Shown here: one piece after another, positions 1 to 9,352 of the stretch | How positions within the stretch are numbered: the first letter of the stretch is position 1 | Layout: each line of letters starts with the position of its first letter | Assembly: GCA_965216885.1 (NCBI GenBank) | Contig: OZ244209.1 | Span: 6,758,001-6,822,000 of the forward strand | DNA from: CAYNJG01 sp965216885 | GTDB lineage: Bacteria; Planctomycetota; Planctomycetia; Pirellulales; Pirellulaceae | Reading direction: 5' to 3' | Length of the DNA: 64,000 nucleotides | Program-made: the position numbers and the translations under genes | Notes under the pieces: model-generated | What the model saw: only the letters and a program-made list of their open reading frames with translations | Told to the model about the DNA's origin: nothing | Database searches by the model: none

Positions 1-418
1 CCTCGGCAAGGATCAATAAAGCGTTGGGATCATAGGGCTTACGGACAAAGTAGCGACATCCAGCGGCCCTCGCCCGGCGGACAATATCCGGCTTTTCCGT
101 ACCGCTGACGATGATCACCGGAATATCCGAGGTCTGATCGCCATCACTCAAATCGGCACACATCTCCAGACCATCGCCATCCGGGAGCGAAACATCGAGC
201 AACACAAGATCCGGAACCTCCGTGGCAACGGCTTCCGTTCCTGCCTGACAGGTGTCGCAGATGGATACGCGGAAGCCCTGTCGAGTGAATCGATGTTTCA
301 GCACCGTCGACTGATCCTGGTCATCATCGATTATCAGAATGTGGTCGGCGGGGCGATCCTCCACCGCCAGCGGAGACGGTTCCACACACAGTTGATCTTG
401 ATTGTCTGCTGGAATCAT
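1..418 (-). CDS. Response regulator receiver-domain protein (3' end outside window)
   Basis: The ATG at 418 opens a frame that stays open to the left edge, so the C-terminus is missing. After about 22 extra residues the frame gives a CheY-like receiver domain. The acidic cluster IIDDDQD lies near residues 29-35, the phospho-acceptor aspartate in LLDVSLPDGDG is about D75, the switch residue lies in IIVSG, and the conserved lysine in VRKPYDP is about K127. The visible 139 residues cover most of one receiver domain. Whether an output domain follows cannot be seen. No partner kinase lies next to it in the window. The receiver fold is clear, but its role is unknown. Confidence 0.85.
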   Translation of the reverse strand, partial: MIPADNQDQLCVEPSPLAVEDRPADHILIIDDDQDQSTVLKHRFTRQGFRVSICDTCQAGTEAVATEVPDLVLLDVSLPDGDGLEMCADLSDGDQTSDIPVIIVSGTEKPDIVRRARAAGCRYFVRKPYDPNALLILAE

Positions 419-614
419 GGGCGAGAGTCCTCCGATCTTCGCTACCCAGTTCGGCGCGACTCCGCCGAACTACGAAGAGTACCCGCGCCCGGGGCACCGT
501 CAAACTCTACGCGTTGCGAAAACACAACAAAACCAAACGGATGCAGCGGCTGTAGCGATTAAGCCCACCTTTGCCGAAACCGGTCACCGCCGTTCGCACG
601 CTGCGACGTATCCG

Positions 615-2474
615 TCAGGGTGTTGCTGACGCGGCTTGTTGTGCTTCGAACCAGCGACGCATTGAAGTTATTCCCGGCGGATTGAACTGCTCGACCTCCC
701 GAAATTCGGCGGCGGCAGCGTCCGAGTCCCCCAACGCAAAATGTGACTGCATCAGCAGGTGTCGTACTCCAATGCTGGTCGGAAAACGCTTTTTGGCATC
801 GCCGGCCGTCTGCAAACACAGTTGCCACTGCTGCATGGCCGCATAGGCCTGACCAAGCTTGTACCAGTATCGGGCCATGTACGGATTGACCTGAATGGCT
901 TGTTTCCACAGGGGAATGGCCTGACCGAAATTCTGTAGCTGGCTGTAGGTGTCCGCCGCGATCACCAACGTTTGCTCGCGACGAGGCGCCACAGCCAAAA
1001 CCTGTCGACAGACTTGCAACGCTGACTCGATCTCGTTGGCGGTCAGCAGGAGATCCGCGAGCGCTTCGGCGGCTTCAAAGTCCTGAGGATTGGCGGCAAA
1101 CGCCTCCTTCAACGCCGGCAGTGCCGCGACAACCTGCGCTTCCGAAAACAGTTCACGGTTGTTTCCATAGGCAACGATTGTTGCCAGGGCTCGATCGCGA
1201 GTGGTTGGTGTGGCAACTTCGTCCGCAGGAAAAGCAACCAGCGATCCCGCACTTTCTTCCAACTGTGCGGTCGCCGTTGAACGCGGAATCGCGTGATTGG
1301 TGGAAGCGGCGTGAATCACCTCGGTTTCGATGTTGGGCATGTGACATACGATGCAACTATCTTCGGTCGTCTTCGCAAGGCGAGTTTCCGACGACTCGAC
1401 ACAGGACTCCTCTGTGTGACATTGCAGGCAACGATCACGATAGAACTGCACCCGCTCGTTCTCCGACGGCAGCCCATGGGGATCATGACACGTGATGCAC
1501 CCCATCGCCTGGTCGGACATCTGAAAACACTTGCTGGAATACATCTGTTCGACGTGACTTACAAAGCCGGCTTTCGAACCGCCGGTAAAAATCGTGTAGG
1601 CCGATTCCAGTCGACTGCCGGGTTTGAAATCCCAGAGTGACTTGCCGGGCTTCTTCACTCGCGCCAAGCCCGAGAGATGACATTGCTGACAGACGGCTTC
1701 TCGCAAGTCGTGAGGCAATCGACCGGGATTGACGATCGAATCATCCTCGCCCTCCCCCGTAGCGGTTGATTCCTGTTTCGCCACGTGTTCACTGCCAGGG
1801 CCGTGACATCGTTCGCACCCAATCGCATGCGCAGCAATGGGAGGATCTTCGTAAAGGTTCAACGTGTTGGCGACGGGAGACGCGACGTCCGTGTGACAGT
1901 AAAGGCAAACTTCGACAACCGGGCGATTGAACTCGGAGTTGTTTGTCTCGTATCCGGGAGAGAGCGCCCACGTGTCTTCGTCCGGATACCATGTCATGGG
2001 TGACATGAAGAGATGGCCACCGCGATTGATCAGAAACGATTGACCGTGGTTACCCGATCCAATCACATGGCTGGCAATCAGTTCGACGGGTGCGACTTCG
2101 CGGCCGTTTTTTGCGATCCGCCCCTGTCGGTGAATCCAGTGTTCGTTTTCCAGTCGAGCAGAATACTGAAAGCGTCCCGCCTTGAAGGCCATGTCACCCT
2201 GAGGTGAGAAATCGGGCGTCAACTCGGCTGCGGACCGCCCCATCGAATGACCGGCATACGACGTGGCAATCTCCTCGTGACATTCCGCACAACGTTCGCT
2301 GCCAACGTGGCTGGGCCCTGCTACCTCTTCCGTGGCCGCGCTGTTCGTTCCATCGTTGGAATCTCCGACGGTGACGGTCGGTTTTCGGTAGCATCCGCTG
2401 CACGCAAAGAGCACGCACAAAGAAGCCAAAGCAAGGCAAAGTGAAGACTGCGAAATGGTTCGTCTAGCGCTCAC
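615..2474 (-). CDS. Multihaem cytochrome c lipoprotein with C-terminal TPR repeats
   Basis: A 619-residue exported protein starting at the GTG at 2474. An in-frame ATG at 2537 exists but would extend 74 nt into the upstream gene. The GTG gives a normal signal peptide ending LCVLFACSGC, which could be a lipobox. Seven CxxCH haem motifs lie at about residues 62, 190, 220, 262, 326, 349 and 374 (CAECH, CLYCH, CERCH, CQQCH, CITCH, CLQCH, CIVCH). The last 200 residues are helical repeats of TPR type (for example AEALADLLLTANEIESALQV). The layout resembles cytochrome c554-like multihaem proteins fused to TPRs. Periplasmic electron transfer is inferred, and the redox partner is unknown. It overlaps the stop of the upstream dehydrogenase gene by 11 nt, suggesting co-transcription. 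Confidence 0.85.
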   Translation of the reverse strand: MSARRTISQSSLCLALASLCVLFACSGCYRKPTVTVGDSNDGTNSAATEEVAGPSHVGSERCAECHEEIATSYAGHSMGRSAAELTPDFSPQGDMAFKAGRFQYSARLENEHWIHRQGRIAKNGREVAPVELIASHVIGSGNHGQSFLINRGGHLFMSPMTWYPDEDTWALSPGYETNNSEFNRPVVEVCLYCHTDVASPVANTLNLYEDPPIAAHAIGCERCHGPGSEHVAKQESTATGEGEDDSIVNPGRLPHDLREAVCQQCHLSGLARVKKPGKSLWDFKPGSRLESAYTIFTGGSKAGFVSHVEQMYSSKCFQMSDQAMGCITCHDPHGLPSENERVQFYRDRCLQCHTEESCVESSETRLAKTTEDSCIVCHMPNIETEVIHAASTNHAIPRSTATAQLEESAGSLVAFPADEVATPTTRDRALATIVAYGNNRELFSEAQVVAALPALKEAFAANPQDFEAAEALADLLLTANEIESALQVCRQVLAVAPRREQTLVIAADTYSQLQNFGQAIPLWKQAIQVNPYMARYWYKLGQAYAAMQQWQLCLQTAGDAKKRFPTSIGVRHLLMQSHFALGDSDAAAAEFREVEQFNPPGITSMRRWFEAQQAASATP

Positions 2475-3375
2475 GCCATGCGATTCCTGACATGGACGAC
2501 AGAGCCAACTGCAGCGCGTGGGTGCCATCTTTCGCATGTCCCTGAGCAGCCAGTGCCACGTAAAGTTGGTGAGCCAATGCGAGTCCTGGTAGCGAGAGGT
2601 TCATGCGTTTGGCTTCCGACAATGCAATCCCCATATCCTTGATGAAGTGTTCCACAAAGAAACCCGGGTCGAAATTGTTGTCGATAATGCGAGGTCCCAG
2701 ATTCGAAAGCGACCAACTACCCGCCGCCCCGGAGGCCACGGATTGCATCACGGTCGATAGATCCAAACCTGCCCGGTGGGCATAGAGCAAGGCCTCACAG
2801 ACGCCAATCATATTGGTAGCGATGAGCGTCTGATTGACCATTTTCGTGTGCTGCCCGGCGCCGGGGCCACCCTGATGCACAATCGTCTTGCCCATGATTT
2901 CAAACAGGGGCATCACCGATTTAACCGGGGCGTCGTGACCACCAACCATGATCGAGAGTCGAGCTTCCTTCGCACCAACGTCTCCGCCGGAAACGGGTGC
3001 ATCAATGCTGTGGGCATCTTTGGCCTCGGCTGCGGCGGCAATCTCCACCGCCAGAGACGGTTCACTGGTCGTCATGTCGACGACGATGTTGCCTTTGCCG
3101 AGTCCCGCTACGACGCCATTTGATCCAAGGATGACCTCGCGAACATCATGAGGAAAGCCCACAATCGTAAACACGATGTCGCTTGCTTCCGCCACTTCCT
3201 TCGGTGTGGACGCCCACGTCGCACCTTTCTCCAGGAGTGCAGAAGCCTTTGATTCCGTTCGAGTATAGATGGTCGCGGTGTAGCCGGCATCGATCAAATG
3301 GCCGCACATACTCGCGCCCATGACCCCAGTGCCAATCCATCCAATTCTTGTGTTGCCAGGGGACGTGTCGCTCAA
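2464..3375 (-). CDS. NAD(P)-dependent beta-hydroxyacid dehydrogenase (3-hydroxyisobutyrate dehydrogenase / tartronate semialdehyde reductase family)
   Basis: A 303-residue protein of the usual family length. The N-terminal Rossmann motif IGWIGTGVMGASM is at residues 11-23, and the family substrate-binding signature DAPVSGGDVGAKEA starts near residue 124. The catalytic lysine sits in GAGQHTKMVNQ at about K177. The C-terminal half is the all-helical dimerisation domain. Family members oxidise small beta-hydroxyacids such as 3-hydroxyisobutyrate or reduce tartronate semialdehyde with NAD(P). The exact substrate cannot be read from the sequence and no pathway neighbours are present. It lies just upstream of the haem-TPR gene on the same strand. 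Confidence 0.9.
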   Translation of the reverse strand: MSDTSPGNTRIGWIGTGVMGASMCGHLIDAGYTATIYTRTESKASALLEKGATWASTPKEVAEASDIVFTIVGFPHDVREVILGSNGVVAGLGKGNIVVDMTTSEPSLAVEIAAAAEAKDAHSIDAPVSGGDVGAKEARLSIMVGGHDAPVKSVMPLFEIMGKTIVHQGGPGAGQHTKMVNQTLIATNMIGVCEALLYAHRAGLDLSTVMQSVASGAAGSWSLSNLGPRIIDNNFDPGFFVEHFIKDMGIALSEAKRMNLSLPGLALAHQLYVALAAQGHAKDGTHALQLALSSMSGIAWRER

Positions 3376-3417
3376 GGAAATAGCTCCGTGCTATCGAGGT
3401 GCTGACAAAACGCGATC

Positions 3418-4107
3418 TTACAGTTCAGGTCGCTTCAGGATTTCCGAAACGATGAACACGTCGCGAACGCTTTCGGGAGTCTTCAGCATGTTTCTGATTT
3501 TGTCCGCGGCAGTGGGACCGTCATCATTGGTCGGCTCCCACGACACAGCATCCGTTCCGTCGGCGACGGAGGAATCTACCGATTCAACATGTGCCAGATG
3601 GCCAACATCATGATTGAAGACCTGATTGAGGTGATCCTCGATTTTTTCATCGGCCGCTTCCACCGTGTCGCCCAGCTGGGCGTCGCGTGTGGAGATCGAG
3701 TCCTGCCCGATGTGTTCGGCAACATGCTCTCTGAGCCCCCTGCCGAAATTTTCCCCGGGAACAATATCTTCCTCCACACTAACCGCCTGCACGATTCGCG
3801 GTCGCACGCCGCCGGGAGGTGGAAGATCGGGCTGTGGCGGCGGTTTTGCGCCTCCACCACGGGCCTGATTCAGGAAATCCTCGATCTCGGATTCGATGCC
3901 GCCCCCGACGGGTCTACCACCCGGTCTTTGCGCAGGTGGCGCGTGGGCTCGCGGAGGCTGTGCCGGTCGGCGCGCCGGAGGTTTCTGGGGCTGACCTTTT
4001 TTCGCAGCGCCGATGATCTTGCTCAGTACGGAGACACCGATGATCACGGCCCAGACAATCAGGCCCAGAATATCTCCGCCTTCTGCCAGTAGTGGCTGAA
4101 ATAACAA
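3418..4107 (-). CDS. Membrane-anchored proline-rich protein of unknown function
   Basis: A 229-residue protein not recognised as a named family. The best start is a TTG at 4107, with a GGGAG ribosome-binding site about 9 nt upstream. One N-terminal hydrophobic segment (GLIVWAVIIGVSVLSKIIGA, about residues 14-33) precedes a Pro/Arg/Ala-rich cytoplasm-like stretch of about 60 residues. An acidic region and a C-terminal block follow (KIRNMLKTPESVRDVFIVSEILKR) that looks folded and helical. It lies 25 nt downstream of floA in the same direction, so it is probably the last gene of the nfeD-nfeD-floA unit and may act at the same membrane sites. That link is inferred from position only. Confidence 0.7.
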   Translation of the reverse strand: MLFQPLLAEGGDILGLIVWAVIIGVSVLSKIIGAAKKGQPQKPPARRPAQPPRAHAPPAQRPGGRPVGGGIESEIEDFLNQARGGGAKPPPQPDLPPPGGVRPRIVQAVSVEEDIVPGENFGRGLREHVAEHIGQDSISTRDAQLGDTVEAADEKIEDHLNQVFNHDVGHLAHVESVDSSVADGTDAVSWEPTNDDGPTAADKIRNMLKTPESVRDVFIVSEILKRPEL

Positions 4108-4132
4108 GAGTCATGACTCCCGGAAGCTGTGT

Positions 4133-5173
4133 TTACGATCCCGTGCCAGCGATCGACGAACGCATGTCGGTATCGGCCTGAACGTTACGCATCTTGTAAT
4201 AATCGAGAATCCCCAGCTTTCCGCTGCGGAACGACTCGGCCATCGCCAGAGGTACTTCGGCTTCGGCTTCTACCAGTTTAGCTTTGGCTTCCTCAATTTC
4301 CGCCGATTTTTCCTGTTCGACGGCGATCGCCATGGCCCGGCGACCTTCTGCCCTGGCACGAGCTACTCGCGTGTCCGCCTCGGCACGATCCGCCTGCAGG
4401 CGAGCACCAATGTTGTCGCCAACGTCAATGTCCGCGATGTCGATGGACACAATCTCAAATGCTGTATTGGCATCCAGGCGTTTGGCCAAAACGGCCTTGG
4501 AAATCATGTCAGGATTCTGAAGCACGGCTTTGTGGCTTTCTGCCGAACCGATGGCGCTGACGATCCCTTCGCCAACGCGAGCCGTAATGGTCTCCTCGGT
4601 CGCTCCACCAATGAGTCGCTGCAGGTTGGCACGCACGGTGACTCGCGCCTTGACCTTCATCTGAATCCCATCCTTCGCCACGGCATCCAGAGAAGGTCGC
4701 TTGGAACCTTTCGCCGGGCAGTCGATCACCTTGGGATACACGCTGGTCTGAACGGCTTCCAATACGTCACGACCGGCGAGATCAATCGCCGTCGCCTCAC
4801 GGAAGGTCAGCATGATCGTCTTGGCCTTGCGCGCCGCAATCATCGCGCGGACAACCTGGGGCACATTGCCACCGGCCAGATAGTGAGCTTCCAGGGCCTT
4901 GCTGGTCATCCCCCCGGATTCATCGATACCGGCCTGAACGGCCATGATCTTGCTTTGAGTGATGATCGTCGGATTCACTTTTCGGAAAGTCATTCCGATC
5001 AGATCAAAAATCGTAATTCGGGCGCCGGTTGTTTTTGCCTGAATCCAGAGGCGGAAGAACCGCATGAAGACAAAAAACAGGATCAGGAAAATGATGAAAA
5101 TGACGACGGCAGCCACGATACCGACGAAAGTACCAAATCCCGGCTCACCCGGTTCGCCCTGAGCAAACAACAT
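4133..5173 (-). CDS. floA: Flotillin-like membrane scaffold protein FloA (UPF0365 family)
   Basis: A 346-residue protein of typical length for FloA/YqfA. The N-terminal hydrophobic hairpin segment (IVAAVVIFIIFLILFFVFM) is at residues 19-37. The family block RLWIQAKTTGARITIFDLIG follows, then an SPFH-like region (ARVTVRANLQRLIGGATEET) and an Ala/Glu/Arg-rich coiled coil (DRAEADTRVARARAEGRRAM). FloA forms membrane microdomain scaffolds. The two upstream NfeD genes on the same strand are the classic partners of SPFH proteins, and the 81-nt gap suggests one operon. The assignment is secure; the client proteins are unknown. Confidence 0.95.
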   Translation of the reverse strand: MLFAQGEPGEPGFGTFVGIVAAVVIFIIFLILFFVFMRFFRLWIQAKTTGARITIFDLIGMTFRKVNPTIITQSKIMAVQAGIDESGGMTSKALEAHYLAGGNVPQVVRAMIAARKAKTIMLTFREATAIDLAGRDVLEAVQTSVYPKVIDCPAKGSKRPSLDAVAKDGIQMKVKARVTVRANLQRLIGGATEETITARVGEGIVSAIGSAESHKAVLQNPDMISKAVLAKRLDANTAFEIVSIDIADIDVGDNIGARLQADRAEADTRVARARAEGRRAMAIAVEQEKSAEIEEAKAKLVEAEAEVPLAMAESFRSGKLGILDYYKMRNVQADTDMRSSIAGTGS

Positions 5174-5254
5174 GGGAGTATCCCTTCTATATGACCTGAA
5201 TCAAGCTGTCGTCGTATCACTGCCCCAGGCCATTGTCAACCCAAACGGCAATCA

Positions 5255-5839
5255 TTAACTGTCGCGAAACGGATCGGGAATGACGTCATCGATCGGTGCG
5301 GACAGTGGTTCCTGTTGATTTGCTTTGGCCTGTTGCGACCTCAGGGCCTCCTCGGCGCTGACGGCACGAACGACAAGCGTTCGCCCATTTTTGACGCGAA
5401 CGACTTCGACCCACGTGTCTTTTTCGACCGCCTTGTCGGCCATGGCTTCGTAGCGTTTTCCTTCCAATTCAACAAAGCCCCCGGGAAGCATGACCGATTC
5501 TGCCTGGCCAACTCGCCCCACCAGTTGCTCGTATTCCGATCGATCCGGCAACAACTCTTCTTCCGCGGCGGGTTCCACCAGAATCATTCGCCCGAGGGGA
5601 GTGCTGGGCCACGTACGAATCATCCACGCAATCAGCCCTGCGACGAACCCTGTGGAAGTAACCATGAAAATCGCACCGACATAGAGTCCACCGTTCACGA
5701 ACGCATAGATCACTCCCGCGATCAGCGAAATGGCCGCCAACACCGCGAGTACTCCCGCGGACGGAATGAAGGCTTCCAGCACGATGAGCACGACACCGAG
5801 CGCCACCAACCCCAGGGGCATCATGATCGCTTGCATCAA
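5255..5839 (-). CDS. Short NfeD-family membrane protein
   Basis: A 194-residue protein with three to four hydrophobic segments in residues 1-75 (LVALGVVLIVLEAFIPSAG, VLAVLAAISLIAGVIYAFV, AIFMVTSTGFVAGLIAWMI). A C-terminal beta-rich domain follows (LVGRVGQAESVMLPGGFVE, DTWVEVVRVKNGRTLVVR), matching the OB-fold NfeD domain. Such proteins pair with SPFH/flotillin proteins in membranes. Its ATG overlaps the TGA of the long NfeD gene by 4 nt (ATGA), so the two are translationally coupled, and floA follows. The assignment rests on topology and context. The final 25 residues are low-complexity. Confidence 0.85.
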   Translation of the reverse strand: MMQAIMMPLGLVALGVVLIVLEAFIPSAGVLAVLAAISLIAGVIYAFVNGGLYVGAIFMVTSTGFVAGLIAWMIRTWPSTPLGRMILVEPAAEEELLPDRSEYEQLVGRVGQAESVMLPGGFVELEGKRYEAMADKAVEKDTWVEVVRVKNGRTLVVRAVSAEEALRSQQAKANQQEPLSAPIDDVIPDPFRDS

Positions 5840-8121
5840 TTCGACTCTCGAACAACGACGCGGTTTCCGGCAACTTCCGTCACGACGATCGTGGCGCCAC
5901 TATCCACCGCCAGTCCGTCGCTGACGACATCGATCAGGTCGTCCCCGAATAATGCTTTCCCCGAAGGCGACAGTGGTGTGGTAGTCCTGCCCTGCGTGCC
6001 CAGTAGATGGCGATAGTCGACAACCGCCTCTCTTTCCGCCAGCTCAAGCGCCGAAGCACCCTCCGGCGGCGCCAGCACCACGCGACGAAAGAGCGGAGAT
6101 TCCTCCAGATACCTGCGCAGCAGTAGCACGCTCACCATCACGCCCGCCATCGCGCCGGCGACGGTCAGCATCGAGCGAGGCAACTGACCATAATCCTGCG
6201 CCGTGCGAGGAATAACAAACGTTTGACTCGCCAGTATCAATGACACCAACACCATGATCGCGCCACCGAGACCAAAGATCCCGAACCCCGGCAGCACGAA
6301 AATCTCCAACGCAATAAAGACCAGACCCGTCACGAACAGCAATACTTCCAGCCAACCGGCCGTGCCCTGCAAGAAGTTGCTCCAGAAGAACAACATGAAA
6401 CACAACGTGGCGATGAATCCGCCCACGCTGACGCCGGGTGCAGAAAGTTCCGCAATCATCGCGAAGAAACCGATGAACAACAGCCCCGCTGCGACCTGCG
6501 GAGTCGCCAGCGCGGCAACCAATTCGTGCGCCCAATTGGGTTCCAGCACTTCCGGCTCTTCTTCCAGTTGATACCGCTGTCGAAACTCATCGAATCCCGA
6601 GACAACGTGCCGGGCCAAACCAAGCTCCAGGGCTTCGTTTCCATCGACCCGCAAAAGCTCCGTCGGCGACACCAGCTCGTCGCCTTTCTCCCAGCGACCC
6701 GGATCCGGTTCATCGCCCAGCTCTTCGTCGCAGAAGTAGCCCGTCACACGGGACCCGGCCAACTGATATTCGTGTACCGCCAGTTCCGGATCGATCGCAG
6801 CGACCGGAAGCGACCAACGCCGGTTCTTTGATGACATGATTTCGCGAATCGCGTACGTCGCCAGCTCGACCTGATCGGCGTCAAGCTCTCGTGCGTTGGT
6901 GCCACCAAGTGTGGCATCTTCGAGCATCACCAGTTGATCGCACGACAACGCAATGATCGAGGCATCACTGCGAGCCTGGTTCTCGACGTAGGCAACCGTG
7001 CGAATCTTTGACGACTCGAGTGACGAAAGAAAATTCGCCATCCGCAGACTCTCTTCGATCGAACCGCCCGGGCTGTCAATCGCCACGCAAATGAAATTCA
7101 CCGTGTCGGCATTCAGGCGATCCTCAATCACTCGCATCGCCTGATTCACCGATGCGGTACTGATGACGTCATCCAGATCGACGCGAACCGCATTCCACTT
7201 GCCACCCAATGACGGATCGATTTCCAGGTCGTCCGGAGACAGCCCCAGGGCACCTGCCAGTTCCTTGCGACCCGAGGCAAGGTGACTCACAAATCCATAG
7301 TCCAGCCGCAGCTTGTCGCCGGCCAACAACCCCGGCTCGCCGGCGGGAATCACGGTGTCAATCGACTGGACCGCCGACGTCCGCTGAATTTCCTGCAACT
7401 CGCCCGACAGCACGTAGCGGACACCGGTGGCGGTCGTGATGCGATGCACGGTCAGTTCCGGATCCAACATTCCGAGTGCGACGGCCGATGGAATGGTGCG
7501 GCGACGATCGGCAATCTCGCTGTAGCCACGACGCACGGTGGGGTCGATGGAAGATTCATCGATGCCGGCGGCGCCGATCTTTGCGTCCGGGTGCATCACG
7601 ATCTGTTCGCACGCCAACGCGACAAGGACAGCATGGCCCTGAATTGTCTTGGGGATCCATGCCACCGTGCGAATACCACTCGTCCTGCCACTGGCAAGGT
7701 AACGGGCAAGATCGAGCGAACGCCCGAACGCGCTACTCCCGCCACTCTCATCGCCAGGTGGCCAGAATTCCAGCACGACGGTAGGACGTGGGCCATCGGG
7801 AGGTATTTCAGAGAGGATCTGATCCAGCATCCGCCGAACCTGCGTATCAACGCTACCGCGGATGGGCAGCGGAATGCGAACCAGTCGGCCGAATCCCTGT
7901 TGCTGGGCAACGTCACCGGGCAGCTCGACGGGATCCAAAATCGGAGGATCCAAGTTTGCAGCGTCCAGCTCGTCGCCGGCACCGTCGCCTGGATTTACCG
8001 CCGCCGCCGCGTTCTGGCCCTTAGGCTCAAGCTCGGCAACACCGGCTTCCTGGGCGAAAACGAAGGCCGAGCCCAGCATCACGGCGAGCACAGCACAAAG
8101 GACAGGTCGTTTCGCAAGCAT
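5836..8121 (-). CDS. Long NfeD-family protein with two ClpP/crotonase-like domains
   Basis: A 761-residue exported membrane protein. The start is the ATG at 8121, which gives the signal peptide MLAKRPVLCAVLAVMLGSAF...AQ. An upstream in-frame ATG at 8280 would add 53 non-signal residues and cross a good promoter, so it is rejected. Two ClpP-class units follow the signal. The first (about residues 90-300) contains KTIQGHAVLVALACEQIVM. The second (about 310-500) contains IDSPGGSIEES and ENQARSDASIIALSCDQLVM, with a serine where the first unit has none. Four to five membrane helices (AAGLLFIGFFAMIAELSAPG onward) and a C-terminal OB-fold NfeD domain end it. Long NfeD proteins are membrane serine proteases that act on stomatin-type partners. 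The gene is coupled to short nfeD and floA. Confidence 0.88.
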   Translation of the reverse strand: MLAKRPVLCAVLAVMLGSAFVFAQEAGVAELEPKGQNAAAAVNPGDGAGDELDAANLDPPILDPVELPGDVAQQQGFGRLVRIPLPIRGSVDTQVRRMLDQILSEIPPDGPRPTVVLEFWPPGDESGGSSAFGRSLDLARYLASGRTSGIRTVAWIPKTIQGHAVLVALACEQIVMHPDAKIGAAGIDESSIDPTVRRGYSEIADRRRTIPSAVALGMLDPELTVHRITTATGVRYVLSGELQEIQRTSAVQSIDTVIPAGEPGLLAGDKLRLDYGFVSHLASGRKELAGALGLSPDDLEIDPSLGGKWNAVRVDLDDVISTASVNQAMRVIEDRLNADTVNFICVAIDSPGGSIEESLRMANFLSSLESSKIRTVAYVENQARSDASIIALSCDQLVMLEDATLGGTNARELDADQVELATYAIREIMSSKNRRWSLPVAAIDPELAVHEYQLAGSRVTGYFCDEELGDEPDPGRWEKGDELVSPTELLRVDGNEALELGLARHVVSGFDEFRQRYQLEEEPEVLEPNWAHELVAALATPQVAAGLLFIGFFAMIAELSAPGVSVGGFIATLCFMLFFWSNFLQGTAGWLEVLLFVTGLVFIALEIFVLPGFGIFGLGGAIMVLVSLILASQTFVIPRTAQDYGQLPRSMLTVAGAMAGVMVSVLLLRRYLEESPLFRRVVLAPPEGASALELAEREAVVDYRHLLGTQGRTTTPLSPSGKALFGDDLIDVVSDGLAVDSGATIVVTEVAGNRVVVRESN

Positions 8122-8157
8122 GGCGATTCCGCGAACCTCAAGGGACGAGCACGCGGA

Positions 8158-8186
8158 ATTATACGATGCAGCCCCGGAATGGGAAA
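8158..8186 (-). promoter_or_regulatory. Probable promoter of the nfeD-nfeD-floA operon
   Basis: On the minus strand a perfect -10 box TATAAT (8163-8158) is preceded at exactly 17 bp by TTTCCC (8186-8181), a weak -35. The -10 lies 37 nt upstream of the ATG at 8121, a reasonable leader length. The -10 is strong and the -35 poor. Confidence 0.5.
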
Positions 8187-8332
8187 TGTTTCGCTTCCCA
8201 TTGCCGCAACACGGGGCCGTCTTCCATGGTTGGCGACAGCAAGTTTCGACTCGACATTGCCAGCGTGGGTACGCCGGCAATATCAGTCTCGCGCGGTCGA
8301 GTTCAGGGTCGAGACCGGGTTTTGAACCTGTT

Positions 8333-9352
8333 CTAACGCTTTGGAGCAGCAGGTGCCTGTGCCTGTTGAGCTTGCGAGCCGACGTCGATAACCGTTTTTC
8401 GCCAGCCGCGAGGCGTCCGTGGACTCACAAAAGCTCCCAGGAAGTTTTTGACCGTATTCGAGGTTCCATTGGCCTGCAGGTCTTTGAAGGCATAGGCCGA
8501 TCGACCTTTCAAGTTCAGATCGTAAAGGACCATCTCCGTCGGCAGGAATCGCTGACTGTCCAGCTTGATGCGAACGCGTGAAAAGTCCGCTCCGCGATGC
8601 TTGGGAATGAACTCCAGATGATACGGTTCATTTTTCTGCGGATTGCGCGGGAGCTGTTTGATCCAGTAACGCTCTTTAATGGTGGCCGCTTTGGCTCCGA
8701 ACATAAATGGCAGCGGACCTTCCGCGATCGCCTTGCCCTGCATATCCGGTGGCAAGCGTGTTTCGACTAGCTCCTTGGTCTTGTGGCTGAACTCAAAGAC
8801 AGACTTGCCGTCGCAAATCCAGTGTTCGCCAATCACATCTTTTTGTTCGGCGAACGGCCACGCTACGCCACGCTTCTTCATCTCCGCGTCGTACTTGTAG
8901 ACCTGGTTTTCCTTGATCATGCCCCGGTCGGGCGATGCGTACCGAATTTCGCCGGTCGTGAAGGTCGCGGCGTTGTCCTTCGGTCCAAAGACGGGATCGT
9001 AGACCCAGCGTCCAAACGTGGCTTTGAATGTTTTGATGCCAGACGTCTTCTGCTCCCAGAAATCGAGCATGTCGTCGACGACTTTCTGATCCGCGGGAGA
9101 CAGATTGAAGCCCTTTGGCGGGCCCATGGGTGCCGTCTCTCTTGCAGCTCCTGCCGGATTGCCGGTATTCCGCGCCTGTCGAATCGCACCGCGTGCCTGC
9201 GAAGTACCTGGGCGCTGCGGTCCGTAGGTTGGCTGTGGTCCCTGGACGGGCCCGGCGGGCCGATTCTGGGCAAAGCCGTTCGATGCGATGGCAGCCGTTA
9301 GTCCCAACGCGAACAGAAACGCAAATCGTTTCGAAAACATAGATCCATCCAT
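8333..9352 (-). CDS. Secreted LolA-like protein, planctomycete type
   Basis: A 339-residue exported protein with a signal peptide (FAFLFALGLTAAIASNGFAQ, about residues 9-28). A Pro/Gly/Gln-rich linker reaches to about residue 80, followed by one domain to the end. That domain has alternating beta segments with the style of LolA/LolB-like outer-membrane lipoprotein carriers (for example ATFTTGEIRYASPDRGMIKE, ISDGKSVFEF-like GKSVFEFSHKTKELVETRLP). Proteins of this kind are common and often species-restricted in planctomycetes. Lipid or lipoprotein binding in the periplasm is a fold-based guess. It sits alone, and a small hairpin (GCCAGT/ACTGGC, 9374-9390) lies in its likely leader. Confidence 0.65.
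   Translation of the reverse strand: MDGSMFSKRFAFLFALGLTAAIASNGFAQNRPAGPVQGPQPTYGPQRPGTSQARGAIRQARNTGNPAGAARETAPMGPPKGFNLSPADQKVVDDMLDFWEQKTSGIKTFKATFGRWVYDPVFGPKDNAATFTTGEIRYASPDRGMIKENQVYKYDAEMKKRGVAWPFAEQKDVIGEHWICDGKSVFEFSHKTKELVETRLPPDMQGKAIAEGPLPFMFGAKAATIKERYWIKQLPRNPQKNEPYHLEFIPKHRGADFSRVRIKLDSQRFLPTEMVLYDLNLKGRSAYAFKDLQANGTSNTVKNFLGAFVSPRTPRGWRKTVIDVGSQAQQAQAPAAPKR

Noticed and set aside
7282..8325. A 347-codon plus-strand frame opposite the long nfeD gene
   Set aside because: It is antisense to the signal peptide and ClpP-like region and runs over the promoter; no domain.
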